From NCBI RefSeq assembly GCF_005771425.1, contig NZ_VBTZ01000001.1, positions 620,001 to 684,000 on the forward strand: a DNA stretch of 64,000 nt. Direction: 5' to 3'. The position numbers were made by a program, and so were the translations under genes. Source of the DNA: Methylocystis sp. B8. GTDB lineage: Bacteria; Pseudomonadota; Alphaproteobacteria; Rhizobiales; Beijerinckiaceae. This document shows positions 1-8,440 of this stretch, one piece after another. The notes below the pieces were generated by a model. That model had not been told where the DNA came from, searched no databases, and saw only the letters and a list, made by a program, of their open reading frames with translations. Each line of letters opens with the position of its first letter. Within the stretch, counting starts at the first letter, position 1.

Positions 1-1
1 C

Positions 2-973
2 GAAGCGGGCGTGCCCTTATGGTTGCCCGGGCAGCGGGACGCCTTTGAAGGGACGGTCACGACCGGACTCTTCGAAGTTGAAGAGAAATTGGCGCTGCGC
101 AGGCTCGAAGTCGCCGGCGCGTTGCGCGACGCGTGGTGGAACGCGCAACGCGCGGCGCGCGACGTCTCAGTTGCGCGCTCGCGCGTCGAAACAGCGCGCG
201 ACATCGGCGCCGACATGACCCGCCGAGTCGAACTTGGCGAGGCGGCGCAAACCGACGCGCTGCTTGCAAAGAACGAAACGCTCGCCGCGGAAACCGAGCT
301 GGCGCAGACCGAAGGCGTCGTGAAGGTGGCGCGCATCAACTACATGGCCCTGACCGGCGGAGCGCCGCCTGATGGGACCCTCGAGTCCGTGCGGCCGCCG
401 GTCGATATAGAAGATCATCCGGCGTTGCGCACGCCGCGCGCCGCGCTCGAGCGTGCGCACGCACAGGCGCAGCTTGTCGACGCCACGCCGATCGACAGTC
501 CGGAGATCGGCGTCTTTGGCCGGCAGGAACATAATCGACAATATTCGACGGACCCCTGGCAGCAGATCTCGGATCAACGCACTGATTCGACGACGATCGG
601 CGTGCGCCTAAGGATCCCACTCCCGACCCCCGGACGAAACGAACCAAGACGCGCCGAGGCGCTCGCCGAGATGGACCGCGCGACAGCCGAATACGAGCGC
701 GCGAAGCGAATGGTATTGGCGGAGATCAAGGCGTCGCGCGAAGCGCTGGCGGCCGCGCAGCGCGCAGCGAAACTCGCCGACAACCGTCTTGCCGTCGCGA
801 ATGATCAGTTTGAATTGTCGCGAAAGGCGTTCAAGCTCGGCGAGCTCAGCGCGTTCGATCTTTATCGTGTGCGTCAGATCCAGCTTGACGCCCAGCGCAT
901 GCAGGCGAATGCGACAATCGCTGTCGGCGCCGCGATCTCGCGAGTTAATCAGGCTCAGGGATGCGCGCCATAG
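2..973 (+). CDS. Outer membrane efflux protein, TolC/CzcC type (5' end cut by the window)
   Basis: This is the C-terminal part (about 323 residues) of a TolC-like outer membrane factor, the exit duct of a tripartite RND or metal efflux pump. The frame is open from base 2, so the true start lies outside the window. The visible protein begins with a GVPLWLPGQR-like segment seen inside CzcC-type proteins. Two long Ala/Glu/Arg-rich helical stretches flank a short beta region with RIPLPTPGRN, matching the TolC repeat pattern of paired coiled-coil helices and beta strands. Its stop codon is the first TAG of an interspersed repeat. The partner pump and periplasmic adaptor would be expected upstream, outside the window. 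The substrate cannot be inferred. Confidence 0.85.
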   Translation, partial: EAGVPLWLPGQRDAFEGTVTTGLFEVEEKLALRRLEVAGALRDAWWNAQRAARDVSVARSRVETARDIGADMTRRVELGEAAQTDALLAKNETLAAETELAQTEGVVKVARINYMALTGGAPPDGTLESVRPPVDIEDHPALRTPRAALERAHAQAQLVDATPIDSPEIGVFGRQEHNRQYSTDPWQQISDQRTDSTTIGVRLRIPLPTPGRNEPRRAEALAEMDRATAEYERAKRMVLAEIKASREALAAAQRAAKLADNRLAVANDQFELSRKAFKLGELSAFDLYRVRQIQLDAQRMQANATIAVGAAISRVNQAQGCAP

Positions 974-1088
974 AGCGCGGCTCGCGAAAAGTGGAGCCCG
1001 GTTTTTCGCTTGAGGCCCGCTCTATGCTTTTGGAGCCGATCACGCTGTTTGCATTTGGGCGATTACGCCCTATTGCAGCGTGATCTAG
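971..1088. repeat. Interspersed 118-bp double-hairpin repeat, copy 1
   Basis: The element starts with TAGAGCGCGGCTCGCGAAAA and ends with GCAGCGTGATCTAG. It folds as two hairpins. The first is AGAGCG...CGCTCT with an inner arm GCGAAAA/TTTTCGC. The second is GATCACGCTG...CAGCGTGATC. A second copy lies at 28250-28368 with the same order of motifs. Its first three bases are the stop codon of the efflux gene. Between two convergent genes it could act as a terminator or RNA-processing site; that role is inferred. Confidence 0.85.
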
Positions 1089-1109
1089 CGATCGGCGCGG
1101 CCCGCCATT

Positions 1110-1991
1110 TTATGGACATTTGCGGATAAAATCGGCGATGCGCAGAATCGTCGATTGATCGAGCAGCAACGGCGCATGACCCTGGCCTTCGACTAAGGCC
1201 TGCTCCAGACGAGGCGCGCGTCGCGCCATCTCCTCGAAAACCTCTGGCGAGAGAATATCCGAATTTGCGCCGCGGATGGCGAGAATGGGAACATGCGACA
1301 ACGCGTCGAAGTCGTCCCAATGTTCTTCTGGCGTGACGTCAGGTTTTACGCCATCGAGCGTATGCGACAATTCCGGATCGTAGCGCAGCAGAACTTTGCC
1401 GTCTTTCTCGACGAAGGTGAGGCGCGCATAATCCTCCCACTCCTTCGCCGACACGCCGGAAAAATCGACGCCGGCGGTCATTCGCATCAAGGCGATCGCT
1501 TCGCGCATGGAGGGGATCGGCGGCAGCTTGCCGACGTAGCGCTTGATGCGAAGCAAGCCGGCATGCTCGATCTTCGGTCCAATGTCATTGAGCACGGCGC
1601 CGCCCACGACGTCCGGCCGCCGCGCCGCAATGCGCATTGTGTGAAGACCGCCGCGCGAGGTGCCAATGAACACAGCTTGCTCGACGCCGGCGTCAGAAAG
1701 CTGAGCCGCGATGTCGTCCTGCTCGACGTCGAAGTCATAGCGCCGCCAATCCTGATCCCAATCGGATCGGCCGCGCCCACGGTAGTCGAGAGCCAGCACG
1801 CGTCGGCCGTCGGCTTGCAGCGCTTTGGCGATGCGGTCGAAATCATCGGCCGAGCGGGCCAACCCCGGTAGACAAACGACGGGCAGCAATCCTCTCTCGC
1901 CGTCGGTTGGCGCGGGATAGTCGAAATAGTGCAAGCGCAGGCCATCGGCAGCGCGGATAAAGCGGCTAATCGGCTCTTGCGCAGACGCCAT
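1110..1991 (-). CDS. Alpha/beta hydrolase fold protein
   Basis: A 293-residue soluble alpha/beta hydrolase. The nucleophile elbow is GTSRGG (Ser about residue 110), the acid is probably the Asp in RGANSDILS, and the His is in GQGHAPLL near the C-terminus. The DYRGRGRSD segment is the usual strand-loop before the elbow. Length and order match small esterases and hydrolases of the MhpC/epoxide-hydrolase-like group. There is no signal peptide. It ends next to the first double-hairpin repeat and is divergent from accA. The substrate is unknown. The ATG start is the first Met of the open frame and gives a normal N-terminus. Confidence 0.85.
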   Translation of the reverse strand: MASAQEPISRFIRAADGLRLHYFDYPAPTDGERGLLPVVCLPGLARSADDFDRIAKALQADGRRVLALDYRGRGRSDWDQDWRRYDFDVEQDDIAAQLSDAGVEQAVFIGTSRGGLHTMRIAARRPDVVGGAVLNDIGPKIEHAGLLRIKRYVGKLPPIPSMREAIALMRMTAGVDFSGVSAKEWEDYARLTFVEKDGKVLLRYDPELSHTLDGVKPDVTPEEHWDDFDALSHVPILAIRGANSDILSPEVFEEMARRAPRLEQALVEGQGHAPLLLDQSTILRIADFIRKCP

Positions 1992-2164
1992 GGAGTGACC
2001 ATTCCTGCATTACGATGCCCGCCCGTTCGCCCGCGACAGTTACGCCCCCAATCGCGTTCCGCAACTGCGCCGTGGGCGCTCCGGGTTCCTTGACTTAAAG
2101 GCTGGTTGCGGCGAGTTTGCGCCCGCCTGTAAAGGGCCTCTCTCCTAGGGAAATCGCCCTCTCA

Positions 2165-3130
2165 ATGCGTTCCTATCTCGATTTTGAAAAGCCCGTCGCG
2201 GAACTCGAAACCAAGGTGGACGAGCTGCGCGCGCTGGCAGAAAACGGCGAGGCTGTATCAATTGGCGAGGAGCTGAGCAAACTCCAGGCCAAGGCCGCCA
2301 AGGCGCTCGCCGATCTTTACGCCGGCCTCACCCCCTGGCAGAAGATTCAGGTCGCGCGGCATCCGCAGCGTCCGCATTTTTCTGACTATGTGCAGCAGCT
2401 TATCGATGAGTTCACGCCGCTCGCGGGCGACAGGCTTTTCGGCGAGGACGCTGCGATTGTCGGCGGCTTCGGGCGCTTCCGGGGAGAGCCGATTTGCGTG
2501 ATCGGTCAGGAGAAGGGCTCGGACACGGCGAGCCGGCTGCATCACAATTTCGGCATGGCGCGGCCGGAGGGCTATCGCAAGGCCGTCCGCTTAATGGAGC
2601 TTGCCGACCGCTTCGGCCTGCCGGTCGTCTCGCTCGTCGACACGGCCGGCGCTTTTCCTGGAATCGACGCCGAAGAGCGCGGTCAGGCGGAGGCGATCGC
2701 CCGCTCCACCGACGTGTCGCTCTCGCTCGGCGTGCCGAATGTCGCCGTTGTGGTGGGGGAGGGGGGCTCCGGCGGCGCAATCGCCATCGCCGCCGCGAAT
2801 AAGGTGCTGATGCTCGAGCACTCCGTCTATACGGTCGCGTCGCCTGAGGCCTCGGCCTCGATCCTGTGGCGCGACTCCGCCAAGGCGCAAGAAGCCGCGA
2901 CGAGCATGAAGATCACGGCGCAGGATCTCTTAAAGTTCGGCATCATCGATCTGATCGTGACGGAGCCGCCGGGCGGCGCTCATCGCGATCCAGAGGCGGC
3001 CATCGGCGCGGTGGGGGAGGCGCTCGCCAAGGAGCTTGCGGACTTGGCGAATTTTTCGCGAGAGCAGCTGAGAAACGCCCGCGCTGAGAAATTCATGGCC
3101 ATGGGCCGGAAGCTGGAAGAAAAGCGTTAA
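2165..3130 (+). CDS. accA: Acetyl-CoA carboxylase carboxyltransferase subunit alpha
   Basis: AccA forms, with AccD, the carboxyltransferase that moves CO2 from carboxybiotin to acetyl-CoA, the first step of fatty acid synthesis. The 321-residue product has the family N-terminus (YLDFEKPVAELE), the conserved IGQEKGSDT and HNFGMARPEGYRKA segments, the VDTAGAFPG motif and the GEGGSGGAIA oxyanion loop. Length agrees with the usual 317-325. The start is placed at Met 2165 rather than an upstream in-frame codon because family proteins begin at this MxxYLDFE. accD is not nearby, as is common. Confidence 0.96.
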   Translation: MRSYLDFEKPVAELETKVDELRALAENGEAVSIGEELSKLQAKAAKALADLYAGLTPWQKIQVARHPQRPHFSDYVQQLIDEFTPLAGDRLFGEDAAIVGGFGRFRGEPICVIGQEKGSDTASRLHHNFGMARPEGYRKAVRLMELADRFGLPVVSLVDTAGAFPGIDAEERGQAEAIARSTDVSLSLGVPNVAVVVGEGGSGGAIAIAAANKVLMLEHSVYTVASPEASASILWRDSAKAQEAATSMKITAQDLLKFGIIDLIVTEPPGGAHRDPEAAIGAVGEALAKELADLANFSREQLRNARAEKFMAMGRKLEEKR

Positions 3131-3285
3131 CGCAAATCTCGAAAGATTCGCCTTGAAAGGCGCAGAGGCGCCAATTTCTGGGTGATTCGGACACGTTCTC
3201 GTCCCAATGTTCCTTTTTTGTGGTCATCGCGACAGCCTCGCTTTTTGAGCCATCGCGAGGCGACGGCGCCGCTAGAGGGGACAAG

Positions 3286-4530
3286 ATGAAGATTCAAGGC
3301 ACAGCGCCGGCTCTTGGGCTTGCCGCCTTGGGCGCCTTCGGACTTTCCGGCTGCGATCAGGGCGGTCTCGCGCACCGCTCGCTTGCGCCGATCCCCTCCG
3401 AGACTGTCGCCTTGATGGACCAGGTCGGGACGTCTAAGGAAGCGCCGATGCTGATCCGCGCTTACAAGAAAGAAGCGGAGTTCGAAATCTGGAAGATGCG
3501 GTCAGATGGCCGCTACGTTCATCTGAAGACCTATCCGATGTGCCGCTGGTCGGGTCAGCTCGGTCCCAAGCGCCAACAGGGCGATCGCCAGGTGCCGGAA
3601 GGCTTCTACGCCATCGGCCCGGCGCAGATGAATCCTAATTCGAACTATTATCTTTCCTTCAACGTCGGCTATCCGAACGCCCTCGACCGCGCGCTGGGCC
3701 ACACAGGCGGCGATATCATGGTGCATGGCGCCTGCTCGTCGGCGGGCTGCTTCTCCATGACCGACAAGCAGATCGCTGAGATTTACGCGATCGCCCGCTC
3801 GTCGCTTAACGGCGGCCAGCGCGCGATTCAGATGCAGTCCTTCCCATTCAAGATGACGGCGGAAAATCTCGCCAAGCATCGGCTCGATCCGAACATCGGT
3901 TTCTGGAAGCAGCTGAAGGAAGGTTCCGATCATTTCGAAGTGACCTTGCAGGAGCCGCAGGTCGCCTTCTGCAATCGGCGCTATGTATTCAACGCGACCA
4001 GCGCCGCTCCTCTCGACCCCAACGCCGCCTGTCCGGCGCTCAAGCAGGATCCCGAAATTGCACAGGCGGTGGCCGAGAAGTCAGCGCGTGACGACGCTAA
4101 AATTGCTGAGCTTGTCCAAAGCGGCGTAAAGCCGGTGCGCGTCGTCTATCAGGACGGCGGTCAGCACCCGAGCTTCGCTTCGCGTATTTCTGAAGTCAGC
4201 CGGCCTGAAACGATCGTTCCGCCGACCGAAATCGCGCTCGACGACAAGCCAGGCCTTGGCGGTGGCGTTGGCGCTGGACAGCCGGCCGCCAAACTTGCCG
4301 GCGCATCGCCAGCCGTGACTTTGGCGGGCGCGAAGGCCGCTGACGAAAGCAAGCGCACGCATGTCGCAATGGCGCCGACGCACGGCGATCGCCGCGAAAT
4401 GTCCGCGCTCGCCGCTTCAGAGCCGGTCCTCGCGAACAAAAAAATCTTGCGCCCGAAAGACGCATCTGGGGAGGACGCGCCTATCCCGCCCGCCTCCATC
4501 GGCATCAGGAAATCCACCACAGTTCATTAG
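3286..4530 (+). CDS. YafK-type L,D-transpeptidase lipoprotein
   Basis: A 414-residue probable lipoprotein. The signal peptide ends in a lipobox LSGC (Cys about 23). The YkuD/YafK catalytic motif is VHGACSSAGCFSM, with His147 and nucleophile Cys155. Family members act on peptidoglycan L,D-crosslinks or hydrolyse protein-murein links in the periplasm. The ATG is chosen because AGGGG sits 5-10 bases upstream and it opens directly into the signal peptide; an upstream GTG at 3220 would bury that signal. The tail after about residue 270 is long, low-complexity (Ala/Pro/Lys) and without recognisable domain. A strong terminator follows. Confidence 0.88.
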   Translation: MKIQGTAPALGLAALGAFGLSGCDQGGLAHRSLAPIPSETVALMDQVGTSKEAPMLIRAYKKEAEFEIWKMRSDGRYVHLKTYPMCRWSGQLGPKRQQGDRQVPEGFYAIGPAQMNPNSNYYLSFNVGYPNALDRALGHTGGDIMVHGACSSAGCFSMTDKQIAEIYAIARSSLNGGQRAIQMQSFPFKMTAENLAKHRLDPNIGFWKQLKEGSDHFEVTLQEPQVAFCNRRYVFNATSAAPLDPNAACPALKQDPEIAQAVAEKSARDDAKIAELVQSGVKPVRVVYQDGGQHPSFASRISEVSRPETIVPPTEIALDDKPGLGGGVGAGQPAAKLAGASPAVTLAGAKAADESKRTHVAMAPTHGDRREMSALAASEPVLANKKILRPKDASGEDAPIPPASIGIRKSTTVH

Positions 4531-4570
4531 TCGCAATCTTTTCGAATTCTTGATAATCCAAGCAGACTTA

Positions 4571-4600
4571 AAGCCGCGTCCTGACGCGGCTTTTCTTTTG
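4571..4600 (+). terminator. Rho-independent terminator of the L,D-transpeptidase gene
   Basis: AAAGCCGCGT and ACGCGGCTTT form a 10-bp stem around a CCTG loop, followed by TTTTCTTTT. It lies 40 bases after the stop codon. Confidence 0.9.
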
Positions 4601-4647
4601 TGCGCGGTGAAATTACGGCCACGGCTCAGTCACGTGACAAAAAATCC

Positions 4648-4676
4648 TTGACTCTTGTGCGGCGCAGCAATATAAC
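4648..4676 (+). promoter_or_regulatory. Sigma70-type promoter of the candidate small RNA
   Basis: TTGACT (4648-4653) and TATAAC (4671-4676) are separated by exactly 17 bases. No coding sequence starts downstream before the terminator at 4740-4770, so the promoter appears to serve a short non-coding transcript starting near 4683. Confidence 0.75.
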
Positions 4677-4682
4677 AGTGCG

Positions 4683-4770
4683 ACGCAGCGAGAGCTGTCT
4701 CGCTTCGTAGCCCTCCTTGGGCGTTTCCTCCCTTGACTTGGGCCGCTGGTTCTTCCGGCGGCCCTTTTTT
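4683..4770 (+). ncRNA. Candidate trans-acting small RNA with anti-Shine-Dalgarno loop
   Basis: A transcript of roughly 88 bases is predicted between a good promoter and a clear terminator. Three hairpins are visible. Hairpin 1 is GCGAGA-GCTG-TCTCGC (4688-4703). Hairpin 2 is GCCC-TCCTT-GGGC (4710-4722), which presents CTCCTT. A single-stranded TTTCCTCCCTT follows. The last hairpin is GGGCCGC...GCGGCCC (4740-4764) with TTTTTT. CU-rich anti-Shine-Dalgarno motifs in loops are a known feature of alphaproteobacterial sRNA families such as alpha-r14 and the cuckoo RNAs; membership here is inferred. The T-tract overlaps the stop codon of the convergent cobB gene. No ORF of sensible length lies within it. 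Confidence 0.6.
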
Positions 4771-6085
4771 ACGCCATGAGGTGGAAAAAGGAGCCGGAAA
4801 CGCCGTTGCGCGTCAGCCCGGCGGGGCGCTCATCCTCGCTATAGGCGTCCTGCGCCAGCGCGAAAGGCGCGCCCTCTTCGCGCAGAACAGTCGCATAGTG
4901 GAACTCATGCCCGCGCAGTCGGAATCCGAGGACGCCCAACGGGTGATCTGCCGCCAGTCTCGCGTGGCGATAGCCGAGATGCAGCTTCCGCTTGGCGAAG
5001 CTCGTTTCCAGTTCGAGCAGTCCCGCCATTTCATGCGCCTCGCCAGCCGCATCGATCAGGGAGCGGCCCAAAACCATGTAGCCGCCGCATTCGCCGTGGA
5101 CCCAGCGTGCTTCAGCGAAACGCCGCAACCCGCTCATGAAATTTTGAGCCGCCGCCAGCCGCCCGGCGTGCAACTCCGGATAACCGCCGGGCAGCCAGCA
5201 GAGATCGCAATCATTGGGCGGCGCCTCGTCGGCGAGCGGCGAAAAGAAAAAGAGATCTGCGCCGGCGTCGCGCCAACTCTGTGCGAGATGCGGATAAAAG
5301 AAGGAAAAGGCGTCGTCGCGCGCGACCGCGATGCGCTGGGCGGGGGGCGGAAACGCCCGCTCCCTGTCCCTCTCCTGCCTAGCGGCGCGAGATGTGACGC
5401 TGCGCACGCCCTCGATCACCGCCGTGACATCCACATGCGTTTCGACGAAATCAGCGAGAGCGTCGAGACGTTGATCGAGATCTTGTGTCTCGCCAGCCTG
5501 CACCAGGCCGAGATGGCGTTCGGGCAGTATGATCTTCTCGTCGCGCGGCAGCGCGCCAAGCACTTTTATGCCGAGCGCCTCTATTGCTTCAGCAGCGAGT
5601 CTGCGATGGCGCTCTGAGGCGACGCGGTTCAACACGACGCCTGCGACTTTCACGCGCGCGTCATGCGCAGCAATTCCGCGCACGATCGCCGCCGCCGTCT
5701 GCGCCTGGCCGGAAACGTCATGGATCAGCACCACTGGCCAGCCGAGCATGGCGGCGATGTCGGCGCTGGCGCCGACGCCAGCCGCTCCACCTGGCGCGCC
5801 GTCGAAAAGCCCCATGGCGCCTTCGGCGATCACGATGTCCGCGCCTTCGCTTGTGCGCGCGGCGAGGCGCGTGATCAAATCCGCATCCATCGCCCAGGAA
5901 TCGAGATTGACGCTGGCGCGGCCGGTCGCCGCTGCGTGAAAAGCGGGGTCGATATAATCCGGCCCGCATTTGACGGGCGCGACGCACGAGCCGCGCCGCG
6001 TCAGCGCTCGCATCAGACCGAGCGTCAGCGTCGTCTTGCCCGACGAGGAGCGGGCGGCGCCGATCAGCAGGCCGGGCGCGTTCAC
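4769..6085 (-). CDS. cobB: Hydrogenobyrinic/cobyrinic acid a,c-diamide synthase
   Basis: CobB amidates the a and c side chains of (hydrogeno)byrinic acid using glutamine and ATP. The 438-residue protein starts with a dethiobiotin-synthetase-like P-loop ([11 protein letters not shown]) and KCGPDYIDP. It ends in a class I glutamine amidotransferase domain with the nucleophile Cys in [11 protein letters not shown]. Length fits the family. It is the last gene of the operon and overlaps cobM by ATGA. In the aerobic pathway its product is the substrate of CobN, encoded upstream in the same operon. Confidence 0.95.
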   Translation of the reverse strand: MNAPGLLIGAARSSSGKTTLTLGLMRALTRRGSCVAPVKCGPDYIDPAFHAAATGRASVNLDSWAMDADLITRLAARTSEGADIVIAEGAMGLFDGAPGGAAGVGASADIAAMLGWPVVLIHDVSGQAQTAAAIVRGIAAHDARVKVAGVVLNRVASERHRRLAAEAIEALGIKVLGALPRDEKIILPERHLGLVQAGETQDLDQRLDALADFVETHVDVTAVIEGVRSVTSRAARQERDRERAFPPPAQRIAVARDDAFSFFYPHLAQSWRDAGADLFFFSPLADEAPPNDCDLCWLPGGYPELHAGRLAAAQNFMSGLRRFAEARWVHGECGGYMVLGRSLIDAAGEAHEMAGLLELETSFAKRKLHLGYRHARLAADHPLGVLGFRLRGHEFHYATVLREEGAPFALAQDAYSEDERPAGLTRNGVSGSFFHLMA

Positions 6086-6846
6086 CTTTCGCCTCTGGGC
6101 CGGAAGCGCCGATCATAACCCGCGTCATAGAGCGCGCTTTCGCGAAAATCTTCGCTCGCGAGCGCGCGCCCGACAAGAATGAGCGCGGTGCGGTCCATCG
6201 GCGTTTCGGCTGCGCGCGCGTCGATGTCTGCGAGGGTTGCGCGCACGATGCGTTCATCCGGCCATGAGGCGCGATAGACGAGCGCGACCGGACAGTCGGC
6301 GCCGTAAAAAGGAGTCAGTTCGTCCACGACTCGCGCGAGAACATGAATCGAAAGATGGATCGCGAGCGTTGCGCCCGATTGCGCGAAAGTCGCAAGCTTT
6401 TCATTCTCTGGCATCGACGATGCGCGACCTGACGTGCGCGTCAGCACCAGAGATTGCGCGACTTCGGGCAGGGTGAATTCGCGTTTCAACGCAGCGCTCG
6501 CCGCCGCAAAGGCTGGGACGCCCGGCGTCATCGTGTAAGAGATGCCGAGCGCGTCGAGGCGTCGCATCTGTTCCCCGACTGCGCTCCAAATCGAAAGGTC
6601 GCCGGAATGCAGCCGCGCGACGTCAAGCCCGGCGTCATGCGCCTCTTTCATTTGAGCGACGATATCGTCGAGCGACAGCGGCGCCGTATCGACGATGCGC
6701 GCGTCGGCTGGACAATGCGCAAGCACCCCCGCAGGCACGAGCGAGCCGGCGTAAAGGCACACCGGACATCGCGCGATGAGATCGCGCCCGCGCAAGGTGA
6801 GGAGATCGGCGGCGCCAGGACCGGCGCCGATGAAGTGCACGGTCAT
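6082..6846 (-). CDS. cobM: Precorrin-4 C11-methyltransferase
   Basis: CobM transfers a methyl group from S-adenosylmethionine to C11 of precorrin-4. The 254-residue protein has the tetrapyrrole methylase fold signatures: [13 protein letters not shown] at the N-terminus, [16 protein letters not shown] and [13 protein letters not shown]. Its start codon overlaps the cobE stop (ATGA), so translation is probably coupled. Length is normal (about 250-260). Confidence 0.95.
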   Translation of the reverse strand: MTVHFIGAGPGAADLLTLRGRDLIARCPVCLYAGSLVPAGVLAHCPADARIVDTAPLSLDDIVAQMKEAHDAGLDVARLHSGDLSIWSAVGEQMRRLDALGISYTMTPGVPAFAAASAALKREFTLPEVAQSLVLTRTSGRASSMPENEKLATFAQSGATLAIHLSIHVLARVVDELTPFYGADCPVALVYRASWPDERIVRATLADIDARAAETPMDRTALILVGRALASEDFRESALYDAGYDRRFRPRGER

Positions 6847-7241
6847 GAGTTTTCCTCTTCGCCGCGTTTCGCAAGAGCGCAGGCGGCGACCGGCGTCGTC
6901 ACGCGCGGCGCGACGAGGCGGCTGTTCGCGCCGGCGCCGACGAGCGCCGCGGCCTCGGCGACGCTGCCGACTCCAAAGAGCGCCTGCACGCGTGGCGAAT
7001 GCGTCGCCGCGGGGGCCTTGCGCGCGCGCAGCGCCGCGAGCGGCAGAAAGACGAGTTCGACGCCGAGTTCGCGCGCGGCCTCGTGCAGCCCGGCTTCCTC
7101 CGCCTTGCTTTCGAGCGCATATAGCCTCGCCTCGCGCAGATCGACATTATGCGTCTCAGCAACTCGGCGCACGAGTTCGACGATATCCTGCGCGGCGACG
7201 CCCCGTCGTGCGCCGAGGCCGAAGGCATAGAGCGCGTTCAT
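6843..7241 (-). CDS. cobE: Cobalamin biosynthesis protein CobE (CbiG C-terminal domain)
   Basis: A 132-residue protein equal to the C-terminal domain of CbiG. It has the family features [12 protein letters not shown] near the start, [18 protein letters not shown] in the middle and [19 protein letters not shown] at the end. Its exact biochemical step in the aerobic pathway is not settled; it is repeatedly found between cobL and cobM. The frame is open upstream, with an alternative Met at 7259. The start at 7241 is chosen because it gives the same ATGA overlap with cobL seen at neighbouring junctions. Confidence 0.88.
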   Translation of the reverse strand: MNALYAFGLGARRGVAAQDIVELVRRVAETHNVDLREARLYALESKAEEAGLHEAARELGVELVFLPLAALRARKAPAATHSPRVQALFGVGSVAEAAALVGAGANSRLVAPRVTTPVAACALAKRGEEENS

Positions 7242-8440
7242 CTCTTCACTGCGCGCCATTGCATCACCGCCATCGCCGGATCGAGCGTGTGAAAGCGGCC
7301 GATCGGGCGCGCATGCGCAATTTGCAGATGCAACAGCTCGCCGCCCTTTTCGTGATAAGCGCCAGCGAGAAGCGACTGTGTCTCTATCGTAACGGCGTTG
7401 ACGACGATGCGCCCGAAGCGGGGCAGAGCGATCCATGCGGCGTCGAGCGTGGCGGCGTCTGCGCCGCCGCCGATGAAGATCGCCTGCGGCGGTTCGAGTT
7501 CCGCGAGCGCCTCCGGCGCTTCGCCATCAACGACGCGCAAATCTGGAACGCCGAGCGACAGCGCGTTGCGCGCGATGCGCGCCGCGCGCGCGTCGTCACG
7601 CTCAATCGCGATGGCGCGATTTGAGGGGTCGCTCAGCATCCATTCGATGGCGATGGAGCCCGCGCCTGCGCCCACATCCCACAGCAATTCGCCCTTGCGC
7701 GGCGCGAGCGCCGAGAGCGTCACGGCGCGAATGTCGCGCTTGGTGAGCTGTCCGTCATGCTCGAACCACTCGTCGGGCAGGCCCGGCGCAAGTGGAACGA
7801 CCTGCGCGCCATCCTCGGCCTCGACTTCAACGGCGACGGTGTTGAGCGGCGCAATGTCGTTGAGAGCGAACGCGTCCGCGCGCGCATCGCGCATGCGCTC
7901 ATGCGGACCGCCAAGACGTTCGAGCACATAGAGGCGCGATCCGCCCATCCCGCGCTCGACAAGGCATTGCGCGAGGCGCGCTGGCGTCGTCTCGTCCCAT
8001 GAAAGCGCGATGATCCGCGCGCGCGGCTGCAAATGCGGCGTCACGCGCTCAAAGGCGCGGCCGTGCAGCGAAAGAAGCGCGCAATCCTGCTGGCTCCATT
8101 TGAGCCGCGCGGCTGCGAGCGAAAAGGCCGAAGGCGCCGGAACGCAGAAAATCTCATCGCGCGCGACATGACGCGCGATGAGATCGCCGACGCCATAGAA
8201 AAAAGGATCGCCTGAGGCGAGGATGACCGTCGGCTTGCCGCGTCGAGCAAGGATGTACGGCAATGCATCAGTCAGCGGCGAAGGCCACTGCAGATGTTCC
8301 GCTGGCGAGTCGACCATGGCGAGATGCCGCGCGCCGCCGACAATCAGCGAGGCTTGCGCGACGAGCGCGCGCGCCGCTGGCGTCAGCGCGTCGGCGCCAT
8401 CTTCGCCAAGCCCGATCAGCGACAACCACGGCGCGCTCAT
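7238..8440 (-). CDS. cobL: Precorrin-6Y C5,15-methyltransferase (decarboxylating)
   Basis: CobL methylates C5 and C15 of precorrin-6Y and decarboxylates the acetate at C12. The 400-residue fusion has an N-terminal CbiE-type methylase domain (LIGLGEDGADALTPAAR, LASGDPFFYGVG) and a C-terminal CbiT-type Rossmann domain with the SAM loop WDVGAGAGSIAIEWM. The start at 8440 is chosen for the ATGA overlap with cobJ; an upstream in-frame start would extend into cobJ. cobK, which often lies beside cobL, is absent here. Confidence 0.94.
   Translation of the reverse strand: MSAPWLSLIGLGEDGADALTPAARALVAQASLIVGGARHLAMVDSPAEHLQWPSPLTDALPYILARRGKPTVILASGDPFFYGVGDLIARHVARDEIFCVPAPSAFSLAAARLKWSQQDCALLSLHGRAFERVTPHLQPRARIIALSWDETTPARLAQCLVERGMGGSRLYVLERLGGPHERMRDARADAFALNDIAPLNTVAVEVEAEDGAQVVPLAPGLPDEWFEHDGQLTKRDIRAVTLSALAPRKGELLWDVGAGAGSIAIEWMLSDPSNRAIAIERDDARAARIARNALSLGVPDLRVVDGEAPEALAELEPPQAIFIGGGADAATLDAAWIALPRFGRIVVNAVTIETQSLLAGAYHEKGGELLHLQIAHARPIGRFHTLDPAMAVMQWRAVKR

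Noticed and set aside
4740-4764. Hairpin as terminator of the minus-strand cob operon
   Set aside because: Read on the minus strand it is followed by AAGTCAAGGG, with no T-tract; it fits only plus-strand termination.
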